Positions 41,568-49,526 of a stretch of 64,000 nucleotides of DNA are shown here, one piece after another; position 1 is the stretch's first letter; each line of letters starts with the position of its first letter. The stretch is from NCBI RefSeq assembly GCF_900143185.1, contig NZ_FSRQ01000001.1, positions 372,001 to 436,000 of the forward strand, given 5' to 3'. Below the pieces are notes generated by a model. The model did not search any database, was not told the origin of the DNA, and worked only from the letters and a program-made list of their open reading frames with translations. This DNA is from Chryseobacterium scophthalmum. GTDB lineage: Bacteria; Bacteroidota; Bacteroidia; Flavobacteriales; Weeksellaceae. The position numbers and the translations under genes are program-made.

Positions 41568-42113
41568 TTATAAAGCAGTCGCAGTATACGTAACTGTTTG
41601 CGTATAAGTTCCTGCTGGTTTACCTAAGATATCTGAAGAAGATGATTTCGCTGCAGGAATCGTGTAATCCAAATTCAATGTTAATGCACTTCCCAGTGGA
41701 GCATTTGTAACTAAATTTTGATCAGTTGCAGATAAAACGACAGTGTTTTTTGTTCCGCCCATTGTTCCGGAAGCTGAAGCAGCTTTAATTGTCAAAACAT
41801 TTACAGGGATTAAGTTGGTTCCATTCATGAAATTAGCACCACCTGCTTTTACTTTTACATTAAAGTTCTTTGTTGAAGTAACTTTCAAAGAGTTGGCTTT
41901 ATTAATTGTTTGATCAGAGTTATAGTCTGCAGCAGTAACATAGTTAAAGTCAACTGTATTACCGATTGCTGTACTTCCTGCGTCGATTGAGATCACATCG
42001 TTCAGGGTAATGTTTACTGTTGTTGTAGCGGTTGTATTTTGAGCATGAACATTGTTAGTTCCTAATACGATTGCTCCAAGAGTTAAGGCTGCGATTACGA
42101 TTTGTTTTGTCAT
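41568..42113 (-). CDS. Pilin-like subunit P1 (type A)
   Basis: 181 residues with a signal peptide ending NNVHA-Q. The mature chain is a single Cys-free beta domain: N-terminal alternating strand TTTVNITLNDVISI, core VDFNYVTAADYNSDQ, LKVTSTKNFNVKVKAGG, and C-terminus GTYTQTVTYTATAL. It differs from P3 by a single residue in the leader; both carry the type-A marks ANFMNGT and DYTIPAAK. The gene has its own promoter with a TGTAGT/ACTACA operator and is followed directly by the chaperone, usher and tip genes. It is the proposed major shaft subunit of a fibre. The lack of Cys distinguishes it from classical gamma-type pilins. Confidence 0.8.
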   Translation of the reverse strand: MTKQIVIAALTLGAIVLGTNNVHAQNTTATTTVNITLNDVISIDAGSTAIGNTVDFNYVTAADYNSDQTINKANSLKVTSTKNFNVKVKAGGANFMNGTNLIPVNVLTIKAASASGTMGGTKNTVVLSATDQNLVTNAPLGSALTLNLDYTIPAAKSSSSDILGKPAGTYTQTVTYTATAL

Positions 42114-42167
42114 GGTAGTAATATTTAAAATTTTTATTTTTGTTTAATTGTTCTCTTTTGAACACTA

Positions 42168-42236
42168 CAAATTTACAGCGGGGATAAAAGTTTCTTTGTA
42201 GTTGAAAACGGAAGTTGATGTAGTAAAATAACTACA
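42168..42236 (-). promoter_or_regulatory. Promoter and ACTACA operator of pilin gene P1
   Basis: Minus strand: TGTAGT-N6-ACTACA (42236-42219), a further CAACTACAAA (42205-42196) on the same helical face 22 bp on, then TAAATTTG (42175-42168). The gap between operator and -7 box is 43 bp, identical in all four pilin copies. No TTG -33 box is seen; an activator is implied. Confidence 0.75.
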
Positions 42237-42261
42237 TGGATTAATTATTGGGTTTAAATAG

Positions 42262-42295
42262 AAAAGCCCTCAACATTTTGAAAGTGTTTAGGGCC
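42262..42295 (-). terminator. Terminator after pilin gene P2
   Basis: On the minus strand GGCCCTAAACACTTTC... pairs with ...AATGTTGAGGGC and is followed by TTTTC. It is nearly the same sequence as the hairpins at 43013 and 45163, so it was duplicated with the pilin unit. Confidence 0.7.
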
Positions 42296-42322
42296 GGTAT
42301 ATATAATTGCTGTGTTTTTTTA

Positions 42323-42868
42323 TTATAAAGCAGTCGCTGTATACGTAACTGTTTGCGTATAAGTTCCTGCTGGTTTACCTAAGATATCTGAAGATGATGA
42401 TTTCGCTGAAGGTATCATGTAATCTAAATTCAATGTTAATGCACTTCCTAGTGGAGCATTAGTAACTAAATTTTGATCAGTTGCAGATAAAACGACAGTG
42501 TTTTTTGTTCCGCCCATTGTTCCGGAAGCTGAAGCAGCTTTAATTGTCAAAACATTTACAGGTATTAAGTTGGTCCCATTCAAGAAATTAGGACCTCCTG
42601 CTTTTACTTTTACATTAAAGTTCTTTGTTGAAGTAACTTTCAAAGAGTTAGCTTTAGTAATTGTTTGATCAGAATTATAGTCTGCTGCAGTAGCATAGTT
42701 AAAATCAACCGTATTACCGATTGCCGTACTTCCTGCATCGATGGAGATCACATCTTTCAGGGTAATGTTTACTGTTGTTGTAGCGGTTGTATTTTGAGCC
42801 TGAACATTGTTAGTTCCTAATATGGTTGCTCCGATAGTTAAAGCTGCGATTGCAATTGATTTTTTCAT
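42323..42868 (-). CDS. Pilin-like subunit P2 (type B)
   Basis: 181 residues, leader MKKSIAIAALTIGATILG ending NVQA-Q. Same single-domain build as P1 but with type-B marks: PNFLNGT, DYMIPSAK. Unique changes relative to P4 are LKDVISI, FNYATAADY and QTITKAN. The C-terminus TYTQTVTYTATAL is identical in all copies. It has its own ACTACA promoter and terminator, so it can be transcribed alone. The A and B types may be interchangeable shaft subunits or may mark different fibre positions. Confidence 0.8.
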   Translation of the reverse strand: MKKSIAIAALTIGATILGTNNVQAQNTTATTTVNITLKDVISIDAGSTAIGNTVDFNYATAADYNSDQTITKANSLKVTSTKNFNVKVKAGGPNFLNGTNLIPVNVLTIKAASASGTMGGTKNTVVLSATDQNLVTNAPLGSALTLNLDYMIPSAKSSSSDILGKPAGTYTQTVTYTATAL

Positions 42869-42919
42869 GGCAGGAATATTTGATTTTAATTTTGTTTAAT
42901 TGTTCTCTTTTGTATACTG

Positions 42920-42988
42920 CAAATTTACAGTGGCGATAAAAGTTTCTTTGTAGTTGAAAATGGAAGCTCATGTAGTAAAATAACTACA
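42920..42988 (-). promoter_or_regulatory. Promoter and ACTACA operator of pilin gene P2
   Basis: Minus strand: TGTAGT-N6-ACTACA (42988-42971), second ACTACA 22 bp on, TAAATTTG (42927-42920). The operator to -7 gap is 43 bp, as in the other copies. Confidence 0.75.
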
Positions 42989-43012
42989 AAATGATCTGTT
43001 TAGCTTAAATGA

Positions 43013-43046
43013 AAAAGCCCTCAACATTTTGAAAGTGTTGAGAGCT
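43013..43046 (-). terminator. Hairpin upstream of P2, after a pilin relic
   Basis: AAAAGCCCTCAACA pairs with TGTTGAGAGCT. It is a slightly degraded version of the 45163 and 42262 hairpins. On the minus strand it follows the pilin 3'-end relic at 43071-43103 and would stop transcripts from the 109-residue gene. Confidence 0.55.
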
Positions 43047-43070
43047 GTATATATAATTGTTGTGTTTTTA

Positions 43071-43103
43071 TTATAAAGTAGTTGCAGTATAAGTTACTGT
43101 TTG
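43071..43103 (-). pseudogene. 3'-end relic of a pilin-like gene
   Basis: The minus strand encodes QTVTYTATTL and stop, matching the shared pilin C-terminus QTVTYTATAL. The codon just before is TAA, and beyond it the sequence switches to the unrelated 109-residue gene. The bases after the stop (TAATAAAAACACAACAATTATA) also match the region after P2. The 109-residue gene therefore sits between a complete (P3) and a leftover pilin 3' end. Confidence 0.75.
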
Positions 43104-43125
43104 TTAATTTTTTAGGCTCTTAGAT

Positions 43126-43455
43126 TTAATTCAAATAATTAAATATTACTTCCTTATTTTCAATCTTAATACTTGTTACAATTTCGTCTTTAAAATATAG
43201 TGATAATGACGTAAGGGTATTTCCAAATTTATCTGATTCAACAGGATAAGACCATATCATGGAAGTATAGATATGTGGCTCATGTCCAAAAAGTTCACGT
43301 ATTTCTTTTTTGCTTTTCCCAATAGGAATTTTAAATTTAAAAATATCATTAACAAGAGTTTGTCTTTTTTCTGGACGGGTTTTCCAAAGGATGCTATCAA
43401 ACTGATGATTACCAATTTCAAGTAAAAACAATAGCTTTTTTATTAGATTCGGCAT
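43126..43455 (-). CDS. Hypothetical protein lodged within the pilin array
   Basis: 109 residues, no signal peptide, MPNLIKKLLFLLEIGNHQFD. The part IPIGKSKKEIRELFGHEPH, then a W..YPV strand and LSLYFKDEIVTSIKIEN, has the 'GxSxxEVxxLLGxP ... L.L.F.ddkV' rhythm of small SmpA/BamE-like folds, but without a lipobox. It interrupts the pilin series and is flanked by a duplicated ~33-bp pilin 3' end, so it seems to have been captured. Unlike its neighbours it has no ACTACA promoter. Function unknown. Confidence 0.6.
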   Translation of the reverse strand: MPNLIKKLLFLLEIGNHQFDSILWKTRPEKRQTLVNDIFKFKIPIGKSKKEIRELFGHEPHIYTSMIWSYPVESDKFGNTLTSLSLYFKDEIVTSIKIENKEVIFNYLN

Positions 43456-43513
43456 ATTATCTTATAATTATTTAATTAATACTTGAATTTTTTATGATAT
43501 AAATACTGCTTTA

Positions 43514-44059
43514 TTATAAAGCAGTCGCAGTATATGTAACTGTTTGCGTATAAGTTCCGGCTGGTTTACCTAAGATATCTGAAGAAGATGATTTTGCTGC
43601 AGGAATCGTGTAATCTAAATTCAATGTTAATGCGCTTCCAAGCGGAGCATTTGTAACTAAATTTTGATCAGTTGCAGATAAAACGACAGTGTTTTTTGTT
43701 CCACCCATTGTTCCGGAAGCTGAAGCAGCTTTGATTGTCAAAACATTTACAGGGATTAAGTTGGTTCCATTCATGAAATTAGCACCTCCTGCTTTTACTT
43801 TTACATTAAAGTTCTTTGTTGAAGTAACTTTTAAAGAATTTGCTTTATTAATTGTTTGATCAGAGTTATAATCTGCTGCAGTAACATAGTTAAAGTCAAC
43901 TGTATTACCGATTGCCGTACTTCCGGCGTCGATTGAGATCACATCGTTCAGGGTAATGTTTACTGTTGTTGTAGCGGTTGTATTTTGAGCATGAACATTA
44001 TTAGTTCCTAATACGATTGCTCCGATAGTTAAGGCTGCGATTACGATTTGTTTTGTCAT
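43514..44059 (-). CDS. Pilin-like subunit P3 (type A)
   Basis: 181 residues; the mature protein appears identical to P1, and the leader differs by Leu/Ile at residue 12. Type-A marks ANFMNGT and DYTIPAAK are present. DNA identity with P1 extends upstream through the promoter. Its own ACTACA operator lies at 44165-44182. The region directly after its stop lacks the usual hairpin, because the 109-residue gene intervenes. This near-identity suggests recent duplication or gene conversion. Confidence 0.8.
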   Translation of the reverse strand: MTKQIVIAALTIGAIVLGTNNVHAQNTTATTTVNITLNDVISIDAGSTAIGNTVDFNYVTAADYNSDQTINKANSLKVTSTKNFNVKVKAGGANFMNGTNLIPVNVLTIKAASASGTMGGTKNTVVLSATDQNLVTNAPLGSALTLNLDYTIPAAKSSSSDILGKPAGTYTQTVTYTATAL

Positions 44060-44113
44060 GGTAGTAATATTTAAAATTTTTATTTTTGTTTAATTGTTCT
44101 CTTTTGAACACTA

Positions 44114-44182
44114 CAAATTTACAGCGGTGATAAAAGTTTCTTTGTAGTTGAAAATGGAAGTTCATGTAGTAAAATAACTACA
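44114..44182 (-). promoter_or_regulatory. Promoter and ACTACA operator of pilin gene P3
   Basis: Minus strand: TGTAGT-N6-ACTACA (44182-44165), second ACTACA 22 bp on, TAAATTTG (44121-44114), with the invariant 43-bp gap. Confidence 0.75.
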
Positions 44183-44417
44183 CGGATTGTTGTATATGCT
44201 GTTAATCACATTGAGGACATTTTTGTACAAATCCATTTTTTTACATTGGGTACATTCACCACATTAAATTCGTTGTTGTCATTGGATGCAACCCCCTTGG
44301 TGTAAATTTAAAATACTGAGAAAAACTCAACTGGGCGACATTCTACCTTACAGCTGATGGATACTTATTCCCCGATTTTGAATTTTCTCTATATCGGTAT
44401 CAATACATACAAAATCA

Positions 44418-44439
44418 AAGGCCTCCTTTAGGAAGCCTT
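44418..44439 (-). terminator. Probable terminator after pilin gene P4
   Basis: AAGGCCTCC-TTTA-GGAAGCCTT forms a 9-bp stem with one mismatch, with a T-rich stretch on the minus strand. It differs from the other pilin terminators. The remaining 44183-44417 stretch holds no ORF or repeat that I can see. Confidence 0.6.
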
Positions 44440-44478
44440 CGAACACCAAATCACAAAATATTAATATGAAAAAAAATA

Positions 44479-45024
44479 TTATAAAGCAGTCGCTGTATAC
44501 GTAACTGTTTGCGTATAAGTTCCTGCTGGTTTACCTAAGATATCTGAAGATGATGATTTCGCTGAAGGAATCATGTAATCTAAATTCAATGTTAATGCAC
44601 TTCCTAGTGGAGCATTAGTAACTAAATTTTGATCAGTTGCAGATAAAACGACAGTGTTTTTTGTTCCGCCCATTGTTCCGGAAGCTGAAGCAGCTTTGAT
44701 TGTCAAAACATTTACAGGTATTAAGTTGGTCCCATTCAAGAAATTAGGACCCCCTGCTTTTACTTTTACATTAAAGTTCTTTGTTGAAGTGACTTTTAAA
44801 GAATTTGCTTTATTAATTGTTTGATCAGAGTTATAGTCTGCTGCAGTAACATAGTTAAAGTCAACTGTATTACCGATTGCACTACTTCCCGCATCGATGG
44901 AGATCACATCGTTCAGGGTAATGTTTACTGTTGTTGTAGCGGTTGTATTTTGAGCATGAACATTGTTAGTTCCTAATATAGTTGCTCCGATAGTTAAGGC
45001 TGCGATTGCTATTAATTTTTTCAT
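44479..45024 (-). CDS. Pilin-like subunit P4 (type B)
   Basis: 181 residues, leader MKKLIAIAALTIGATILG ending NVHA-Q. Type-B marks PNFLNGT and DYMIPSAK are shared with P2; FNYVTAADY and QTINKAN are shared with type A. It carries SSAIGN where the others have STAIGN. So the order in the transcription direction is P5, B (P4), A (P3), B (P2), A (P1), consistent with tandem duplication of a B-A pair. Own ACTACA promoter and terminator. Confidence 0.8.
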   Translation of the reverse strand: MKKLIAIAALTIGATILGTNNVHAQNTTATTTVNITLNDVISIDAGSSAIGNTVDFNYVTAADYNSDQTINKANSLKVTSTKNFNVKVKAGGPNFLNGTNLIPVNVLTIKAASASGTMGGTKNTVVLSATDQNLVTNAPLGSALTLNLDYMIPSAKSSSSDILGKPAGTYTQTVTYTATAL

Positions 45025-45069
45025 GGCAGTAATATTTAATTTTTTTTAATTGTTCTCTTTTGTATACTG

Positions 45070-45138
45070 CAAATTTATAGCGGCGAAAAAAATTTCTTTG
45101 TAGTTGAAAATGGAAGTTCATGTAGTAAAATAACTACA
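45070..45138 (-). promoter_or_regulatory. Promoter and ACTACA operator of pilin gene P4
   Basis: Minus strand: TGTAGT-N6-ACTACA (45138-45121), second ACTACA 22 bp on, TAAATTTG (45077-45070). The operator to -7 gap is 43 bp, as in P1-P3. Confidence 0.75.
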
Positions 45139-45162
45139 CGGATAGTTATTTGGTGTAAATAG

Positions 45163-45199
45163 AAAAGCCCTCAAAACTTTCAAAGTGTTGAGGGCTTTT
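45163..45199 (-). terminator. Strong terminator after pilin gene P5
   Basis: AAAAGCCCTCAAAACTTT pairs with AAAGTGTTGAGGGCTTTT, a stem of about 18 bp with one mismatch, and A/T tracts on both sides. It separates P5 from the P4 promoter. Confidence 0.85.
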
Positions 45200-45218
45200 A
45201 AAAAAAATTGGTGTTTAC

Positions 45219-45761
45219 TTACAATGCAGTGGCAGTATAAGTTATTTTTTGCGTGTAAGTTCCTTGTGGTTTCCCCAAAAGTACTTTTGATGCTTTTTCT
45301 GCCGAAATGGAATAGTCAATATTTAAAGATTGTTTGGCGCCTAAACTTGCATTACTTACCAAAACCTGATCAGTTGTAGATAAAGTAACCTCATTCAGAG
45401 TTCCCATTAAACTTCCGCCCGGTATTGCTTTTACCTGTAATATATCTACTGGAATTACGTTTGCGCCACTTACAAAGTGTGAGCCTTCAGATTTTACTTT
45501 TACATCAAAATTTTTCGAAGAAATGATGACTAAACTGTTGGGAACAGTCACATTTTTTGATGAATTATAATCTTTTGTACTCCCATAATTGAAATCTATA
45601 GTGCCTTCTGAAGCAGCACTACCTATGTCCATTGCAATAACGTCCGATAAAATAATATTCACTGATTTACTAACCTGCTCAGAATTTTGTGCAAGAACCT
45701 GATTGGTTCCTAAAGCGATTGCCCCCAAAGAAAACGCTGCAATAACGATTTGTTTTTTCAT
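45219..45761 (-). CDS. Pilin-like subunit P5 (divergent)
   Basis: Reading from the ATG at 45761 gives 180 residues (MKKQIVIAAFSLGAIALG, leader ending QVLA-Q). The frame is open to 45806, but the signal peptide fixes the start. The shared architecture is clear: ILSDVIAMDIGS, IDFNYGSTKDYNSSK, NFDVKVKSEGSHF, LNIDYSISAEKAS and GTYTQKITYTATAL. It is far more diverged than P1-P4 are from one another and has no ACTACA operator; a TAATTTTG box lies at 45811-45804. It is first in the array, so it may be a minor, initiator or anchor subunit. Confidence 0.75.
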   Translation of the reverse strand: MKKQIVIAAFSLGAIALGTNQVLAQNSEQVSKSVNIILSDVIAMDIGSAASEGTIDFNYGSTKDYNSSKNVTVPNSLVIISSKNFDVKVKSEGSHFVSGANVIPVDILQVKAIPGGSLMGTLNEVTLSTTDQVLVSNASLGAKQSLNIDYSISAEKASKVLLGKPQGTYTQKITYTATAL

Positions 45762-46025
45762 GATTTGGATAAATTTTTGGTGTTGTAATAAAATATTGTT
45801 ATTCAAAATTAATTATACTAACAAATATTATCAGAGTCAAATTTAATAAGATTATCTGATATAACCAAAGTTTCTATTTTTACTGGTTAACAAATTGCAA
45901 ATGTGTTTGTTATGAGTGTTTTTGATGGTTTTTCCACTCTCAAATGGGAAAGTAAAATAGAATAAACAGGATTTACTTTTCAAATTAAGGAAGTCGTATC
46001 TCCCAATATATCTGAACGCAAAATC

Positions 46026-46403
46026 TTATTTTTCCGAATATTCAGGCTCATTTCCGTTATTACACCAGAACATAGCATTGTACACATTGTTTTTTGGAAA
46101 TATCTTAAAATTTTCTGCAGTCTTTAGGCTACTGATTTTCTGTATTCCTGCATCATCACTTACGATGGCTGCACGATTACATTGTTTTGTGTTTTCAAGG
46201 TTGGAAAGTAAAGATGTAAGCCAAGCTATATCAGTTTGTGCTACATTTTCATTTAAATACAGTAGATAATTCAGTTCATTAAACTTAGCCAGTTTGTTCT
46301 TTACATGGGGAATGACGATATTTTTAAAATCCTTTTGATTGATTTCGCCACTGGCATTAAATGCTGCCACATTTTCAGGTGCGTCGTTGAGCAAGGTAAT
46401 CAT
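46026..46403 (-). CDS. SpoIIAA-like (STAS-related) protein
   Basis: 125 residues from the ATG at 46403 (MITLLNDAPENVAAFNASGE); the longer frame to 46478 adds a leader that looks non-genuine. The pattern VAAFNASGEINQKDFKNIVI, LNYLLYLNENV, AIVSDDAGIQKISSL and FKIFPKNNVYNAMFWCN matches the SpoIIAA-like family (PF11964), a STAS-type fold of unknown role, common in Bacteroidota stress regions. Monocistronic. Confidence 0.75.
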   Translation of the reverse strand: MITLLNDAPENVAAFNASGEINQKDFKNIVIPHVKNKLAKFNELNYLLYLNENVAQTDIAWLTSLLSNLENTKQCNRAAIVSDDAGIQKISSLKTAENFKIFPKNNVYNAMFWCNNGNEPEYSEK

Positions 46404-46781
46404 ATAATTTATTTTTTGGTGTGAGAAGAATTTAGCAATTATCAAACCAAAAATCAATATTGTTTTTAGACTAATCAATTGTATTTATACGTATTAATTC
46501 TTTTTATCTCACAAATCTTTTCATATTCTGTTTCTTCTAAGACATAAAATGTATTGAAAATAAAAATCAGCTTGTAAAATAAAAATCAAACATATTGGTC
46601 AATAAATATAAAAAAACGGATGTGAAAAATTAGGATGACCCAAAATACAGAAAGCGCAACTGAAAGGGTATTTGATAATTATTCTTAACGATCATGAATT
46701 GTTTTTCTTAAAAAATGTCAAATAGGTATATATACTAATTATCCATTATTAAGATGGACTCGAACCATTAAATTTTCTTTA
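46404..46781. other. Intergenic region without recognised features
   Basis: AT-rich stretch between two minus-strand genes. Only very short ORFs and no convincing hairpin, promoter box pair or repeat were found. Confidence 0.3.
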
Positions 46782-47033
46782 TTAAATTTTATTTCGTAGC
46801 GTTCTCTGTGCTATAAGAAACTGTTCTTCACTCAGGTTGTTTTTTAAAACTGTTGCAAATCCTTTATTCATGTCAATTAGTATACTGACATTTACATTGC
46901 CTATATAAGATGTCAGGCTTTGGAGTTTTCTTCTAACTTGATCTTTCATATATTGTTCAGCCCCGTTCCATAATTTTTTCTGGAGTTCAGTCGTACATGC
47001 TTTTTTATTGATCGTTGTAAATAAAATATTCAT
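46782..47033 (-). CDS. Hypothetical small protein
   Basis: 83 residues, MNILFTTINKKACTTELQKKLW. Predicted alpha/beta with YIGNVNVSILIDMNKG and a C-terminal helix LSEEQFLIAQRTLRNKI. No signal peptide or known motif. Divergent from the pyruvate oxidase gene. Not recognised. Confidence 0.5.
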   Translation of the reverse strand: MNILFTTINKKACTTELQKKLWNGAEQYMKDQVRRKLQSLTSYIGNVNVSILIDMNKGFATVLKNNLSEEQFLIAQRTLRNKI

Positions 47034-47194
47034 GGTGATTTTAATTCAGTTATTAAACACCTTAACAATAAATATTCCAATATCGGTATACATTTTAAAA
47101 CATACTTTTTGCATTTGGTATTCCTTTTGACACCAATCACCAGATAAGAATCACTTGACTTTATAAAGGTTTTTAATAATTATAAAAAAATTAT

Positions 47195-48934
47195 ATGGCT
47201 AAAAATGTATCAGACCATTTGGTCGAAATGTTAAAAAGTGCCGGTATTAAAAGAGTCTATGCTATAACAGGGGACAGCCTAAATCCGGTTAATGATGCTA
47301 TCAGAAGAGATGGTACAATTGAATGGATTCATGTAAGGCACGAAGAAACTGCAGCGTACGCAGCTTCGATGGATGCAGAACTTAACGGTATCGGATGCTG
47401 CATGGGAAGTTCCGGACCCGGTCATGTTCACCTGGTCAATGGTCTTTATGACGCGAACAGATCAGGAAATCCTGTCATCGCTATTGCAAGCACTTGCGCA
47501 ACAGAGAAATTCGGAACTGAATATTTTCAGGAGACCAATCCTCAATTCCTCTTCAAAGACTGTAGTAAGCAGGTTTTTATGGCCAATACACCCAAGCAGT
47601 TTGGCACTATGATTCAACGTACCATACAGACTGCACTAAATGAAAAAGGTGTTGCGGTTTTAGGCTTACCCGGCGATGTGGCATCGGCAGAATATGAAGA
47701 AGTGTCCACAGGGTATAAAAGCTTTAATACAGCTCCGATATTCAGACCTTCAGATTCCGAAATGTCACAGTTGATACAATTGTTTAATTCAGAAAAGAAA
47801 ATTGTATTTTTCTGCGGGCACGGCTGTAAAGGCGCGGTGAATGAGGTTGAGGAATTAGCAGGTAAATTAAATGCTCCTATTGTATATTCTTTCAGAGGAA
47901 AAATATTCTTTGACAGAGAAAACAGCCCTTTTGCAGTTGGTATGAACGGTCTTTTAGGTAATAAATCTGGATATGATGCCTGCAACGAGGCAGAAGTTTT
48001 AGTTTTATTAGGAACCGACTTTCCTTATTCGGAATTTTTACCTGAAAATAAAACTATTGTTCAGATTGATGAAAAGCCTGAAAGGATAGGGCGGCGCGCA
48101 CACGTTGATTACGGTTATGCCGGAGATATTAAAGATACGTTGACGGCTTTGTTACCTTTTATTGAGTCTAAATCGGATGATTCTTTTCTTAAGAAAATGA
48201 AGAAAATCTATAATGATGATGAAAAAAGATTTAGTGATTACGCAGAGAAAAAAGGATCTCCTTCGAAGATTAACCCTGAATATATCGCTACTTTGATCGA
48301 TCATTATTCTTCTGAAAACGCAGTTTATACGGTTGATACAGGGATGACCGCAGTATGGGCAGCCAGATTTATCCGTGCTAAAGGAAGTCGTTACTTAACA
48401 GGATCATTTAACCACGGATCAATGGCCAATGCTTTACCGATGGCAATTGGTGCGGCTGCATCAACAACCGACAGACAGGTCATTGCTATGAGTGGTGATG
48501 GAGGATTGTCTATGCTTTTAGGTGAATTGGCAGTCATTATGCAATATCAGTATCCAGTCAAAATATTTGTTTTCAATAATCATTCTCTGGGTATGGTGAA
48601 GCTTGAAATGGAAGTCGCAGGCTATGTCGATTGGCAGACTGATATGATTAATCCCCCTTTTGATAAGATTGCAGAATTAATGAATATCAAAGGTATTGAA
48701 CTAAAAGATCCTGAAAAAGCAGAAGACGTTATCCGTGAAGCATTTGAACATAAGGGACCGGTATTGGTAAATATCTATACCGATCCTGATACTTTAGCAA
48801 TGCCTCCTCATGTAACTTTCGAACAAATGAAGGGTTTTGCAGCATCTTTAGTTAAAAAAATAGGAATGGGTAAATTTGATGAAGTCAAAAACTCAGTTAA
48901 GGCAGGAATAAGCCAGATTGGGGAAGTTCTTTAA
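47195..48934 (+). CDS. poxB: Thiamine-diphosphate-dependent pyruvate oxidase (PoxB-like)
   Basis: 579 residues, three-domain ThDP enzyme. N-terminal domain with activating Glu50 in HVRHEETAAYAA and SSGPGHVHLVNGLYDA; middle FAD-binding-like domain (about 190-330; IVFFCGHGCKGAVNEVEEL in parts, LVLLGTDFPYSEFLP); C-terminal ThDP motif MSGDGGLSML ... FNNHSLGMVKLE. The sequence follows the PoxB/pyruvate:quinone oxidoreductase branch. It ends without the long amphipathic C-terminal helix used by E. coli PoxB for membrane binding, so coupling to quinone is unproven; an acetolactate synthase-like activity is the alternative. Monocistronic, probably stationary-phase. Confidence 0.88.
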   Translation: MAKNVSDHLVEMLKSAGIKRVYAITGDSLNPVNDAIRRDGTIEWIHVRHEETAAYAASMDAELNGIGCCMGSSGPGHVHLVNGLYDANRSGNPVIAIASTCATEKFGTEYFQETNPQFLFKDCSKQVFMANTPKQFGTMIQRTIQTALNEKGVAVLGLPGDVASAEYEEVSTGYKSFNTAPIFRPSDSEMSQLIQLFNSEKKIVFFCGHGCKGAVNEVEELAGKLNAPIVYSFRGKIFFDRENSPFAVGMNGLLGNKSGYDACNEAEVLVLLGTDFPYSEFLPENKTIVQIDEKPERIGRRAHVDYGYAGDIKDTLTALLPFIESKSDDSFLKKMKKIYNDDEKRFSDYAEKKGSPSKINPEYIATLIDHYSSENAVYTVDTGMTAVWAARFIRAKGSRYLTGSFNHGSMANALPMAIGAAASTTDRQVIAMSGDGGLSMLLGELAVIMQYQYPVKIFVFNNHSLGMVKLEMEVAGYVDWQTDMINPPFDKIAELMNIKGIELKDPEKAEDVIREAFEHKGPVLVNIYTDPDTLAMPPHVTFEQMKGFAASLVKKIGMGKFDEVKNSVKAGISQIGEVL

Positions 48935-49154
48935 GTCTCTACCTGATTTAACGAGATTTTTTATATCTCTATAATTTATAATAAGTCATAATTATTTATT
49001 GATAAGATAAATTTTATGACTTATTTATTAGTTTAGGGGCTAAATTATGACTATAAATCTGCTATTAAATCTGATCAATTGTTAACTATAGAATCATACT
49101 ATTTAATAGAGTTTAAACATTATCGTTTTGATGTATTGGTAGGAAAGAATAAAA

Positions 49155-49526
49155 TTAGTTCATAAGCAGACCTTTAACTTTAGAAATGAGATCATTCATA
49201 TCAAATGGTTTGGCGATAAATGCATTTGCTCCGGCATCTTCAGCAATATCTGATCCGTCAACACTTGCGGATAATACAATCACCGGAAGATCTTTGATTT
49301 CTTTGCTAGCGCGTATGGTTTTAAGAATCTCGTCTCCAGCCATAAATGGCATCCATAAATCTAATAAAAGTAGATCGGGGGAATTTGATTTTATATTGTT
49401 GATCAGATTAGGGCTGTGAATTTCTGTAAATACGGTAAAGTTTTCAGTTTCCAAAAGCATTTGAATGACATCCAATATGCCTTGGTCATCATCGCAGACC
49501 ATGATTTTTTTAGTATTAGTAATCAT
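49155..49526 (-). CDS. Stand-alone receiver (CheY-like) protein
   Basis: 123 residues, one receiver domain only. KKIMVCDDDQGILDV (acidic pocket at 11-14), phospho-Asp56 in LLLLDLWMPFMAGDEIL, and FIAKPFDMNDLI with the conserved Lys. No output domain. It resembles the partial receiver at the window start. Probably an intermediate in phosphorelays with the orphan kinases of the region. Confidence 0.88.
   Translation of the reverse strand: MITNTKKIMVCDDDQGILDVIQMLLETENFTVFTEIHSPNLINNIKSNSPDLLLLDLWMPFMAGDEILKTIRASKEIKDLPVIVLSASVDGSDIAEDAGANAFIAKPFDMNDLISKVKGLLMN

Noticed and set aside
41568..45761. Considered as a CRISPR-like or satellite repeat region
   Set aside because: The repetition comes from whole duplicated genes with promoters and terminators; there are no short direct repeats with unique spacers.
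36434..45761. Possible PorP/SprF gliding or Mfa/Fim (type V) fimbria locus
   Set aside because: No lipobox on the subunits, no PorP-like fold hints and no Fim/Mfa domain patterns; a PapD-like chaperone and an Ig-barrel-Ig protein fit a chaperone-usher logic better.
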